A DNA stretch of 64,000 bases, taken from assembly GCF_015207825.1 (NCBI RefSeq), contig NZ_JADEWC010000014.1:21101-85100 (forward strand), in the 5' to 3' direction. A program made the position numbers and the translations under genes. This stretch comes from Cyanobacterium stanieri LEGE 03274 (GTDB taxonomy: Bacteria > Cyanobacteriota > Cyanobacteriia > Cyanobacteriales > Cyanobacteriaceae). Positions 26,542 to 36,286 of this stretch are shown here, in pieces. The notes beneath the pieces were generated by a model. The model saw nothing but the letters and a program-made list of their open reading frames with translations, was not told the origin of the DNA and did no database searches. Numbering within the stretch: position 1 is the first letter of the stretch; the number at the start of each line of letters is the position of its first letter.

Positions 26542-28236
26542 TTATAACATAGATAATGTGTTCAATAAGTTATTATTATGATTTGATTTAATCTCATTTA
26601 GATTTATATTTGCTATTTCTAAATCCTCCCAATCTTTTAAATTAATTAAAATTTCTTCAAAATCATTTCTAGCTTTTGCTGTTACTAAATAACTGGTTGA
26701 GTGAGGGAAACTTACTGAAATTAATTGATTAGTTTTTTGAGAGCTATGTTCAATAATTTGTTCAGTAAATATATCTTTAATTTCTAATTCAATATTAGGA
26801 TAAAAGCCATAAATAATAATGTTAGGAGGATAATCTTTTAACCATGCTTTTTGTTGAGGTATTTTTAAACCATTTTTTAAGCTAATGGATAGTTTAGTTT
26901 TTGGTTGTAAAGCATCTTTTAATTGCAAATTAGACGGAAAAATCCCCTCCCATGCTTCTGATAAAACTTGACATTGATGTAATTCTAACCAATCTTCATG
27001 ATCAGGAAAAGGTCTTATTTCTTCACTCCAATTTAATAGTTTTTCATCTTTTAAGAGTTGTAAATCTTTCATCAAATTTTGTTTACAGAGTATGATAAAC
27101 TGTTCCCCTAAATTTGGACTTGCCCAAGTAGCATAAATATCTGAGTCTTCATCTTCTTTATCACGAATTAAAATCCAAAAATCTCTCGCAGGTAAAATAA
27201 ATTTTTCAAGATTATTATGATTAATAACTGTACCAATAATTCCTTTATTTAAGTCTTCTACTGTTAATTTACTACCACAAGGTAAATACCAACCTTGCCT
27301 ATCTTCTCTTAGCACTTCTGTTTGATTTTGATATTGAATTTTTATCTCATTATTGTCTTTAAATTTAGGTTGTTTTGGGTATAGAAAATAGTCAATATCT
27401 CCTAAAAAAGGATCTTCGGTGCGATATAATCCTGTAAATAAGTTACGACTCAATATATATTGATTTTTTCTTTTTTTGATAGGTTTTTTTGGGCAACCTT
27501 CCGCTAACCATTGCTGATGAATTTCATGGAGGGAATCAGCTACTAATTCTAATCTTTTTCTATCTCTTAATAAGTTGGCTATATGCTTAGATAAATAACT
27601 GATTTCATGGTGAACTTGACTATATAATGTTGGAGCATCCCAACTATTTGTCCACTGTTTTTTGATAAATAATTCTTGTAATTTATCTTTATCAACTTGT
27701 CGGAATAAGGTTTGACTGATAGGATATTTGATATATTTTTGTGAACCTTTTCCTTTATATGCTGTAGGTTGAAATCCTTGTTGTAACAACCATAAATTCC
27801 ATTCTTTCCATAATATTTCTTCTGAGTGATTACCAAACTTCATTCCATTTGGTCGCCCCTCTCCCAGTAAACCGAGTAAACTTCTTAAACGAGTGAAATA
27901 GTCTTTTTCAGAAATTTCTTCTTGATCATCTTCTGACATTTGATAAGCTGCTAAAATTGACAAAATTAGAAAAACAAGACACTTGGGTTTCCCTTGCGAA
28001 TCAAAGCTTTGTATATTTTTCAGATTAACTTTTTCATCTTCAATAATAGCATCAATGACAGAACACCTAAAATTATCTAAGGCATTAATATTATGATCTA
28101 AATGAAGAAAATTTTTCCCGATAAAGTGAATTAAATCTTCGTCAATAGTGAGATAAATTTTGCTACCTTGTGAAATTCCACTAAGAAAATAAGAAATCAA
28201 AGTTTCATTCCAAGAAGTATAACTATTACTTAGCAC
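26542..28236 (-). CDS. Unknown protein, first gene of the DUF1998-helicase operon
   Basis: The 564-aa product has no domain I can name. N-terminally it is helical (SWNETLISYFLSGISQGSKI); the middle contains YLSKHIANLLRDRKRLELVA and a KKPIKKRKNQY basic patch; the C-terminal third is beta-rich, as in structural adaptor domains. It precedes the 481-aa gene by 12 bp on the same strand. Its constant pairing with a DUF1998 helicase, if found elsewhere, would define a system. No nuclease motif is visible in either partner, so an effector activity would have to be cryptic. Confidence 0.58.
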   Translation of the reverse strand: MLSNSYTSWNETLISYFLSGISQGSKIYLTIDEDLIHFIGKNFLHLDHNINALDNFRCSVIDAIIEDEKVNLKNIQSFDSQGKPKCLVFLILSILAAYQMSEDDQEEISEKDYFTRLRSLLGLLGEGRPNGMKFGNHSEEILWKEWNLWLLQQGFQPTAYKGKGSQKYIKYPISQTLFRQVDKDKLQELFIKKQWTNSWDAPTLYSQVHHEISYLSKHIANLLRDRKRLELVADSLHEIHQQWLAEGCPKKPIKKRKNQYILSRNLFTGLYRTEDPFLGDIDYFLYPKQPKFKDNNEIKIQYQNQTEVLREDRQGWYLPCGSKLTVEDLNKGIIGTVINHNNLEKFILPARDFWILIRDKEDEDSDIYATWASPNLGEQFIILCKQNLMKDLQLLKDEKLLNWSEEIRPFPDHEDWLELHQCQVLSEAWEGIFPSNLQLKDALQPKTKLSISLKNGLKIPQQKAWLKDYPPNIIIYGFYPNIELEIKDIFTEQIIEHSSQKTNQLISVSFPHSTSYLVTAKARNDFEEILINLKDWEDLEIANINLNEIKSNHNNNLLNTLSML

Positions 28237-28452
28237 ATTAATTATTTAATAAGTCTTATATGCTGATTATAATTTAACTAGTGATAAAACTGCACTATCT
28301 TAAGAAAAGTAAACAGAGCTTGTATATTTTTTGTTTAAGTTAATGAAAAATGAAATTTTTATATATTTTTCGAGACTTTTAATATATTTTAACCTTTAGT
28401 ATTTAGATTTATTCAGTAGACTTTATTCATGGTGATAGAAAGAAGTTAAATC

Positions 28453-28872
28453 TTATTTGTCATTACAGGGAATTTGGTCAACCAGAATACCAAAATAATA
28501 GGAATCAATGATTTTTTCAACTTTTTCTGAGAGCTGATCTGTTATTCCAGCAAACCTTTTAACTTTCCATGATTTTACCTCCTCCCCCTGTTCTTCTAAA
28601 AGTGCGATCGCCCATTGTATCCTTCCATCCTGAAACATTTTCACTGACTCGACAGTTTCTTCTAAATAAGTTTTTGTCAGGGGTAATTTATCCAGTTTCT
28701 GCTCTAAAAGTGCTTTTAATCCTGTCATAATACCTACTTTTCTCAAGGTAACTCTTTCTGGTTTATCCTTTTGCAAAATTTCTTGAACTGCACTCTCTAC
28801 CTGAATTTTGACTTCTTGATCTCTTTTTTCCCAATCCACTCTTTTATTCACTGATACAGATGATTTGTCCAA
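28453..28872 (-). pseudogene. TnsD-like C-terminal fragment (Tn7-type target-selection protein remnant)
   Basis: A 139-aa frame opening MDKSSVSVNKRVDWEKRDQE followed by a pattern typical of the TnsD C-terminus: a helix ending VQEILQ, then KPERVTLRKVG, KLPLTKTYLEETVESV and GRIQWAIALLEEQGEEVK. Full-length TnsD proteins are several times longer and carry an N-terminal TniQ zinc domain, missing here. It is either a truncated remnant or a separate C-terminal module. It supports a Tn7-like origin of the island. Confidence 0.65.
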
Positions 28873-29068
28873 GGTTCAGTGAATTATCAGATCGCACATG
28901 AATCTGCTTCATAAGGTGAACATTTTCTGAATTACCTACAAAAGAAAAATCAAAGTAATAGTTTTTTGTAAAATAAGAGACTATATCAGTTCAAAATGGC
29001 GAAAAATATCTTGGTTAGCCCTAAGTATGTATTAAAATTAAACCAAAAATAAACTAAAAATAAAAAAT

Positions 29069-32000
29069 ATGGGAGCGTCTTTAATTAATAACAGATATGC
29101 TTTAACACCCAATCCTAAACAAAGTGGGATGAGTGAAGTTTATAAAGCTGCTGATATGCATAATGATATGCAACAAGTAGCAGTCAAAATTTTTACAAAG
29201 GGAAGAATTGAAGAGGAAATTTCAGCAGAATCTTTTAGAAGAGAAGTTAATGCATTAAAAGAATTAAAACATAATCATATTGTTGAATTAATTGATTCAG
29301 GAATTGACAAAGAAACTGGTCATAACTTTCTAGTACTAGAATGGATGGAAAATAATTTATTAGAAAAGTTAAAACAATCACCTCTTGATGGATGGGATTC
29401 ATTTTGGGAAGAAATTGGAAAACCCTTGTTAGAAGCCTTAGCTTTTTGTCATAACAGAGAGTATATTCATAGAGACATCAAACCGGAAAATATCTTAATT
29501 GATCATGAAGGAACTATCAAATTAGCAGATTTTGGTATCTCAAAACTGAGAAATTTTCTAGTCCCTACTGTAACCTTAAGAGAGTTTGTTTCTCGTCCTT
29601 ATACGCCACTAGAAGATGATGATGGCTCTTATACTTATACCCGTGATGTATTCAGCTTTGGGGTTGTGACTCTTAAATGCTTGACAAATGTACCACTTAT
29701 CGACTATGAAAGTGTTAAAAAGGCAATTCAAGAATTAGATGCACCTTGTGAAATCATAAAGATAATTGAAAATTCTATTTCCGATTATCCCGAAGAACGT
29801 CAACATAATGCACAAATCCTATTATCAGAAATAACAAGATTTCAAGAAAAGCGTGAAAGAGCATTTATTGAAAAAACTCAAAAATGTTATTTAATGCTTC
29901 CAAGAAATTTAGAAAAAATAGGTAGTGAGTTAAAAGCTAACTCTCATACAGAAATTCAAAAAATAATTCTCGAAGACTTAAATAATGAGTGTGGTATAGA
30001 ATGTTATAAAAATAAAAAATCTAATGAATATGAGGAAGGTCAATATAAAATTTTTGGAGTTGATTATAGTTATCATGTAAAAATTGAACAATGCAATTTA
30101 GACAAATTAATTATCTTAAATGCGATTAATCTTTCCAGTGATATTTTAGAGCAAAATAGGTTAAAAAATTATAATCCCAACTATGAGTTTAGTTTTGAAA
30201 CATTTTATAATATAAATCAAGCTCAAGAAATTATCAGAGAACTTCAATTATCAATTGAAGAATATGATGCTACTATCAGACAGAAACAAGCAGAAGATGA
30301 AAAACAAAGATTATTTAGAACTTGGGAAAGTATTTTAAGAGCAAAGACAGACTGGGAAAGACAACGTCAAAAACCTTTAATCTATACAGAAGTTAGTCAA
30401 GATAAAAACCGTGCTTTTTTTACTTTAGAGTCAATTCCTGATGATGATCTTGTTGGACAAACTCGCCATGTAACTCTTAAAAATAATAACTATAGTCTCT
30501 TAAGTGGAGAAATTGAAGAAATTAAAGATGATAAACTAATTCTCTACATCAATTATGGAGAAGTAGAAAGAATACCAAAAAAAGGTGTATTAAAATTTGA
30601 TACTCGTGCGGCAGAGTCCGCATTAAGACAACAAAAATATGCTTTAGATGCGATTAAATATGATCAGGCTGTACGTTCAGAAATTCGTACTTTATTAATT
30701 AATCCTCAAGAAGTTAGTTTACCTAATTTAGAACAGGATATTCAATTTATTCAAACTCTTAATGAATCTCAGAAAGAGATTGTTAAAGCAGCATTGGAAA
30801 CCGAAGATTTTTTAGTAGTTGAAGGACCTCCTGGCACAGGAAAAACAACTTTTATTACCGAACTAATTTTACAAACTCTAAAACAAAATCCTAACGCTAG
30901 AATCTTGCTTACATCACAAACTCATGTAGCTTTAGATAATGCTTTAGAGAGAATTAAGACAGTTGATACTTTTTTAAAAATTGTCCGCATTGGCAATCAT
31001 GAAAAAGTTGCTGAAAATATTTACGCTTTGTTATTTGAAGAGCAAATGGATCAATGGAAAAAAGAAGTTTTGAATCAGAGTAAAGATTTTATTGATATTT
31101 GGTCGAAGGAACATGACTTAGATAAAAAAGATGTAGAAGTGGCTATCCATTTTCAAAAATTGAGAAGTCTTGCTAATCAACTAAATAATTTAAAACAAGA
31201 AATTGAATCTTTAAAACAAGAAAAATATGAATTAATTGAGCAACCAGAATATGAGTCTTACCTTGAGAATTATGATTTTAATAGTCCAAATGTCAAACTT
31301 CCTAATAATTTACCAGAAGAGACCAAAGAGCAACTCAAATATTTAGATGATAAAATCAAAGAGTTTGAGAAAAAAGCTAAATCTATTCGTCAAGATGAAC
31401 AAAAACCAGTGGCATTAGAGTTAGAAAATTTAAGTGGGTTTAATCTTGAAGAAATTGAGAAGATGTCAATAAATGAGTTAGAAAGCTATGAAAGCATATT
31501 AGCTGATTCTAATAATATACAAGCAAAACAACTCAAAAAACTAATGAGAATCCAACAAGATTGGTTTGATATTTTTGGTAAAAGTGATAGTGATCACTTT
31601 AATTCTGCATTAATCAAACGTTCTCAAATTGTAGCCGGAACTTGTATTGGACTTGCTCCAAAAATTACTGAAGTTGAATTTGATTTGTGTATTATAGATG
31701 AAGCATCAAAAGCAACGGCAACCGAAGTATTAGTACCAATTGCTAGATCAAAAAAATGGATTTTAGTAGGTGATACGAAACAACTTCCACCTTTTCAAGA
31801 TGAAGCTAGTAGAAACCAAGAATTTTTAGATAAATATGACTTAAATTCTGAGGAGATTAAGGAAACCTTATTTGCTTATTTACTCAGAACTTTACCAAAA
31901 GCTAATTGCAAAATCCTGAATATTCAACATCGCATGGTAGCACCCATTGGAGAGTTAATCAGTCAATGTTTTTATGATGGTCAAATTCAAAGTGCTAGAA

Positions 32001-32545
32001 CCGATATAGATCACGAACTAAATAAAATTATACCTAAACCTGTTACTTGGTTAACAACCAGTAAACTTCCTAATCATTGTGAACAAACTGCGTATCAAAA
32101 TCAAAGCTATAATAATACTGCTGAAGTTAAAGTAATTGTTAAACTGCTAAATCGTCTTAATGCGGTGGCAAAAAATGTATGTAAAAACTATAGCGTAGCA
32201 ATTTTGACAGGGTATTCAGCACAAAAAATACTCTTAGAACGAACCTTAGACTCAGAATTAGATAATTGGGAAAGATTAGCTATTAAATGGAATACAGTTG
32301 ACGCATTTCAAGGACAAGAAGCCGATATTGCTATTTATTCGATTACTCGTTCTAATAACAAAAAAGAGTTTGGCTTCTTGCGAGATACAGAGAGAATGAA
32401 TGTTGCTTTATCAAGGGGCAAAGTTGCTTTAGTAATCGTAGGAGATCATGATTTTTGTCGGACGTTAAATTATAATCCTTTACGAACTGTTCTTGAATAT
32501 ATAGAATTTAATCCTAAAACTTGTTCCTTACATGAGTCTAAATAA
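29069..32545 (+). CDS. mkoA: Mokosh type I MkoA-like: Ser/Thr kinase fused to SF1 helicase
   Basis: The 1158-aa protein opens with a protein kinase domain (about 1-265): VAVKIF (ATP-binding Lys), YIHRDIKPENILID (catalytic loop) and LADFGISK. After a linker and a beta-barrel-like stretch comes a COG1112-type SF1 helicase: VVEGPPGTGKTTF (motif I), IIDEASKATATE (motif II), VGDTKQLPPF (III), VDAFQGQEADI (V) and MNVALSRGK (VI), interrupted by a coiled-coil insertion. Kinase plus this helicase plus a PLD partner is the definition of Mokosh type I anti-phage defence. The next gene starts at the base after its stop codon. The function is by homology. Confidence 0.85.
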   Translation: MGASLINNRYALTPNPKQSGMSEVYKAADMHNDMQQVAVKIFTKGRIEEEISAESFRREVNALKELKHNHIVELIDSGIDKETGHNFLVLEWMENNLLEKLKQSPLDGWDSFWEEIGKPLLEALAFCHNREYIHRDIKPENILIDHEGTIKLADFGISKLRNFLVPTVTLREFVSRPYTPLEDDDGSYTYTRDVFSFGVVTLKCLTNVPLIDYESVKKAIQELDAPCEIIKIIENSISDYPEERQHNAQILLSEITRFQEKRERAFIEKTQKCYLMLPRNLEKIGSELKANSHTEIQKIILEDLNNECGIECYKNKKSNEYEEGQYKIFGVDYSYHVKIEQCNLDKLIILNAINLSSDILEQNRLKNYNPNYEFSFETFYNINQAQEIIRELQLSIEEYDATIRQKQAEDEKQRLFRTWESILRAKTDWERQRQKPLIYTEVSQDKNRAFFTLESIPDDDLVGQTRHVTLKNNNYSLLSGEIEEIKDDKLILYINYGEVERIPKKGVLKFDTRAAESALRQQKYALDAIKYDQAVRSEIRTLLINPQEVSLPNLEQDIQFIQTLNESQKEIVKAALETEDFLVVEGPPGTGKTTFITELILQTLKQNPNARILLTSQTHVALDNALERIKTVDTFLKIVRIGNHEKVAENIYALLFEEQMDQWKKEVLNQSKDFIDIWSKEHDLDKKDVEVAIHFQKLRSLANQLNNLKQEIESLKQEKYELIEQPEYESYLENYDFNSPNVKLPNNLPEETKEQLKYLDDKIKEFEKKAKSIRQDEQKPVALELENLSGFNLEEIEKMSINELESYESILADSNNIQAKQLKKLMRIQQDWFDIFGKSDSDHFNSALIKRSQIVAGTCIGLAPKITEVEFDLCIIDEASKATATEVLVPIARSKKWILVGDTKQLPPFQDEASRNQEFLDKYDLNSEEIKETLFAYLLRTLPKANCKILNIQHRMVAPIGELISQCFYDGQIQSARTDIDHELNKIIPKPVTWLTTSKLPNHCEQTAYQNQSYNNTAEVKVIVKLLNRLNAVAKNVCKNYSVAILTGYSAQKILLERTLDSELDNWERLAIKWNTVDAFQGQEADIAIYSITRSNNKKEFGFLRDTERMNVALSRGKVALVIVGDHDFCRTLNYNPLRTVLEYIEFNPKTCSLHESK

Positions 32546-34138
32546 ATGACTATTGAGTATTTGAATTTTAGTTCAGATTCACAATCTAATACTGAAGATG
32601 AAATTTCTAAACGCTATGATAATCGTCCTGGTTTTGAATTAGTTAGTTTAGTATCAGTTGGTCTTCCTGTAACTAGAATTACCTTAACTGTATTAACCCT
32701 CCTTCGTAAACCGATTCCTCCTATAGAAGAATTTGTTTTAAAATCTATTGATGCTTGTTTATCTTCTATAGAAGAAATTAATAACTTTTTAGGTTTAGAA
32801 CAATCAATTGTTAAAAATGCAATGATTAATCTGAGACAAGCAGAAAATATTGATTTAATTGCTTCACAAGAATCCAAATTTCAAGAATGGAAGTTAACCA
32901 AAAAAGGAAAAACCACACTTGAAGAAGCAAGAATTATTGTACCTGAAGAAAGGTCTTATCCTATTAACTTCGATAGAATGTTAGGAAAACCACGTTGGTA
33001 TGGAAAATTAGAGGAAAATAAAGGTTTATTACGCCCAAAAGACTTAAGGTACAGCAATATTCTTGAAATACCTGCTTATCCAGCTAAACTACTAGAGTTA
33101 GATGATCTTAATCTTAACGATGTTGAGAAAATGATTCATCAAATTGCTAAAGATAAAAAATATAAAAAAGAAAAACAAAGAGATTTTATTGGATTAAAAG
33201 CTATGGAAAAGAGGGAAAACTTTTTTCAAGAAGCTTTTGCATTAGTTTATAAACAGAAAGACAGTAATGAGTTACAAATTGCTTTCGCTATTGATGGTAG
33301 ATTATCAGACGAACATGAATCAGCCTTTGCTCGTGCTAAAGGAGGTAAAAAAGATCGTATTATTAAACAATTAAGAGAAAATGTCTTAAATCAATCCAGA
33401 GAATTAAAAAGTTTAGCAGAAGCAAAATTTGGCTCTGGAATACTTGAAGAAGCTGAGAAATATGAACAACAAATTACTTCTGTTAGAGAACAAGTCCAAG
33501 AAAAAACTACACAACTTGAAACAGAAATTAATTTAACTCGTCAAGATATTGAAATCATTGATAATGAAGAAGAAAAGAAAGAACTGAAAAACAAACTTGA
33601 GAAAGCTGTTAATGAAATAGCAGAACTCAACAAACGACTTAATTCACTTATATCTTCAACACCAATTCGTTTTTTAAAAACTTATGATCATAGACCATTA
33701 TTAGAAGAAGCATTAAAAGATAGTAAAGAAAGGCTTTTAATTATTTCGCCTTGGATTAGAGCCAATGCTAGTAATAGCTGGTTAATTGATAGTTTAGAAA
33801 AGTTATTAAAAAGAGGAGTCAAAGTTTTTATAGGCTACGGTTTTGGGGATGAATCTGAGGAAAATAGGAGAGATTACGATATTGAAGCTGAAAATAAAAT
33901 TAAAAAATTAGCCAAACGATATCAAGATAACTTTGTATTTAAACGTTTGGGTGATACTCATTCTAAAATTCTTGTTTCTGATCAAAAATTTGCTATTGTA
34001 GGTAGTTTTAACTGGTTATCGTTTAAAGGTGATCCTAATCGTACTTTTAGAGACGAAAGAAGTATTTTAGTTTCATATCCACAAAAAATTGATGAGTTGT
34101 TTGATAATGAAATAAAAAGATTAGACTTATGCTTATAA
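32546..34138 (+). CDS. mkoB: Mokosh type I MkoB-like: phospholipase-D nuclease
   Basis: The 530-aa protein has a helical N-terminus with a winged-helix-like segment (about 45-120), a central coiled coil (about 285-370), and a C-terminal PLD domain whose HxKx4D motif is HSKILVSDQKFAIVGSFNW. A single HKD motif implies a dimeric active site. ATG 32546 follows directly on the kinase-helicase stop, so the two are translationally coupled. It is predicted to be the nuclease effector of the pair. Confidence 0.83.
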   Translation: MTIEYLNFSSDSQSNTEDEISKRYDNRPGFELVSLVSVGLPVTRITLTVLTLLRKPIPPIEEFVLKSIDACLSSIEEINNFLGLEQSIVKNAMINLRQAENIDLIASQESKFQEWKLTKKGKTTLEEARIIVPEERSYPINFDRMLGKPRWYGKLEENKGLLRPKDLRYSNILEIPAYPAKLLELDDLNLNDVEKMIHQIAKDKKYKKEKQRDFIGLKAMEKRENFFQEAFALVYKQKDSNELQIAFAIDGRLSDEHESAFARAKGGKKDRIIKQLRENVLNQSRELKSLAEAKFGSGILEEAEKYEQQITSVREQVQEKTTQLETEINLTRQDIEIIDNEEEKKELKNKLEKAVNEIAELNKRLNSLISSTPIRFLKTYDHRPLLEEALKDSKERLLIISPWIRANASNSWLIDSLEKLLKRGVKVFIGYGFGDESEENRRDYDIEAENKIKKLAKRYQDNFVFKRLGDTHSKILVSDQKFAIVGSFNWLSFKGDPNRTFRDERSILVSYPQKIDELFDNEIKRLDLCL

Positions 34139-34419
34139 ATGTAATCTAGTTTGCTCCGTGTCTGGACAAAAATTTCTGTCCTCTTGTTCCTATATCACTG
34201 AAATTTTCCTTTTTACAAAAAAACTAGAGAAAATTTGGTTTTCAACTTTCAACTTTATTCCCCTATAATGGTCAAGCCCAATGCTGTTGTGGGGGTAGGA
34301 ATTATCATTATATTCCCCCTGATGAAAATTACGGTATTTGGCGATCGCACTTAGTCCTTGCACCTTGAAACATTCTCCAAAATCATTGCGATCGATAAAA
34401 TAAGAAAATAGCCTTTGTT

Positions 34420-36279
34420 TTAGTTAGCAATATAATTCTCAGCAAGTAATAAAAAATTAACTTTGTTTAATTCAATATAACCATCAAGAAAATCATAATT
34501 TCTCCTAAATAGATTGGGATCATCAGGACAATAATCAGGAATCCAAAAACTACTTTGAATTTCTGGTTTTGAGTCAGTAGAAAAGAGTTTATTTAATTTC
34601 TTTTGCAACGAGTATTCATAGATAAATTGTTTCCTGACATTTTTTTCTTTGTTTTCTTTTTTATTATTAGGATCAGAAAAATATTTAGAGTCACAATACT
34701 TAACATCTATTATCTTAATTAAAGGTTTTTGATTGTTCAATATTTGAGTAATAAACTTTTCAAACTCATTTTGAATAGATTGTGCTGATCTATCTCTAAA
34801 AAGCGATCTAGTAAAAACATTATATTCATCAAAATCACCGTTACTATTAATATCAACATTTAATGGTTTTAAAATCCTCTCACAAAAAGTATTCCAAGTA
34901 AAAACTTTACTTTCTAAGGCTAAATAAAAAAAGTGATTCAAATAGCTCATTAAATTAAGATGTTCATTATTGATAATTTTTGGGATGTCCCAAAATGAAT
35001 AAAAAGCTCTAGGTAAAGAAGAATTGATGATTAAATATTGATTATCTTTTCTAGAGTATATTCTTTCCAAGATTTTAGCTGTATATACTTCTTTTTTTTG
35101 ATTTAAATAGCCAGTATTAATAAATATTGATTCATTTTCTTTATAAATGTTAAAGCCATTATCATATCTGAATTGTGTTTTATAACCATGATTATCCCAA
35201 TCAGTAATAAATATTTCATAAGTTGTTTGTTGAATAAAATCACTATTTTTTGAACTAAACAAAACAGCATCGGGATTTAAAGAAACACCATTTATTTTAA
35301 AAACATTGTTTATGTCAATAACTTTCTCTGATGCTTGAAGTTTATCTAGAGTTTTTGAACTTAAATACCGAGTATCACAATGCAATAAGCAAGATAAATC
35401 GTTATTTTCAGTTAAATAAGTTAAACACATGGATTCCCAAACAGTGTAAAAATTATTTATGCCCCAGATTTCTCCCTCTTCACCTTGACTCAAATCACCG
35501 TATAAAAATAATTCAATGGCATCATAATATTCCCAATAGTCAGCATCTTTTAAGACTGTATAATTATTGATTGTTTCTAAAGCATCTTTGAGTACATTTA
35601 AAACAGACTCATAGCTATTCTCATCAAAAAGACTATCCGGAGAGTTTAAATAACGTTCTCTAAAATCTTCTGCCAAAGATATAATATTAGGATTTGTTGT
35701 TTCCTTTAATTGCTGTTTTACCTCGAAAAATAGGTAACAATACATCGTAACTATATCATTAGATTGAAATTGAACTACCTTTCTTGGAAAATTCATTTGA
35801 TCTATATAAACCGCATCATTAGACAAATAAATTCCTTGATGTAAATATTTGTGAATTTTACTTAAATCAAATTTATCTTGCTTACCTAATCGAGACGCTA
35901 AACTTAAAATTTTTGGCTCATTATAAGCATCTAACAATTTACCAAGAATATCAATTTTATAATAAAAAATATTTTCATTATCTTCTTGATAACTTTTAAT
36001 ACTAGAACCAATTTTTGTTTTTAGAAATCCATCTCGATCATTTGTTAATTGATTATTATCATCTAAATAACCTTTTTCCACACAAATACTTCTAAAAGTT
36101 GTCAAAATTTTGTAGAAAAGAAAGAATAAATCTCTTTTACTATCAAAGTTATCTAATGTAGATTTTGACTCATTAAAACCTTTAGGCAAACATAAACGTA
36201 AATTTTGTTCTTGTTTATCAATACCAACAAAAGAATACTTATTATTAACAACTAATTGTAAAGAATTAAAATTAATCAT
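34420..36279 (-). CDS. McrC/LlaJI-like restriction endonuclease subunit
   Basis: The 619-aa protein is the second gene of an McrB-type pair. The segment WGINNFYTVWESMC resembles the LlaJI restriction family. A PD-(D/E)xK nuclease core is visible as NPDAVLFSS followed, about 200 residues on, by KIIDVKYCDSKYF. The N-terminal part would contact the GTPase ring. It starts 7 bp after mcrB, and in such systems the NTPase translocates DNA while this subunit cuts. Whether it needs methylated DNA (McrBC) or acts with a cognate methylase (LlaJI) is open; no methyltransferase is present here, which favours modification-dependent restriction. Confidence 0.75.
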   Translation of the reverse strand: MINFNSLQLVVNNKYSFVGIDKQEQNLRLCLPKGFNESKSTLDNFDSKRDLFFLFYKILTTFRSICVEKGYLDDNNQLTNDRDGFLKTKIGSSIKSYQEDNENIFYYKIDILGKLLDAYNEPKILSLASRLGKQDKFDLSKIHKYLHQGIYLSNDAVYIDQMNFPRKVVQFQSNDIVTMYCYLFFEVKQQLKETTNPNIISLAEDFRERYLNSPDSLFDENSYESVLNVLKDALETINNYTVLKDADYWEYYDAIELFLYGDLSQGEEGEIWGINNFYTVWESMCLTYLTENNDLSCLLHCDTRYLSSKTLDKLQASEKVIDINNVFKINGVSLNPDAVLFSSKNSDFIQQTTYEIFITDWDNHGYKTQFRYDNGFNIYKENESIFINTGYLNQKKEVYTAKILERIYSRKDNQYLIINSSLPRAFYSFWDIPKIINNEHLNLMSYLNHFFYLALESKVFTWNTFCERILKPLNVDINSNGDFDEYNVFTRSLFRDRSAQSIQNEFEKFITQILNNQKPLIKIIDVKYCDSKYFSDPNNKKENKEKNVRKQFIYEYSLQKKLNKLFSTDSKPEIQSSFWIPDYCPDDPNLFRRNYDFLDGYIELNKVNFLLLAENYIAN

Positions 36280-36286
36280 TGATTGT

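Noticed and set aside
19170..28236. Assignment as Druantia or DISARM
   Set aside because: Only the helicase resembles those systems; the two partners match no subunit I know, so the name was not applied.
28396..28432. TTTATTCAGTAGACTTTATT as a repeat shared with 48053
   Set aside because: Similarity is limited to about 20 bp in AT-rich sequence and there is no structure around it.
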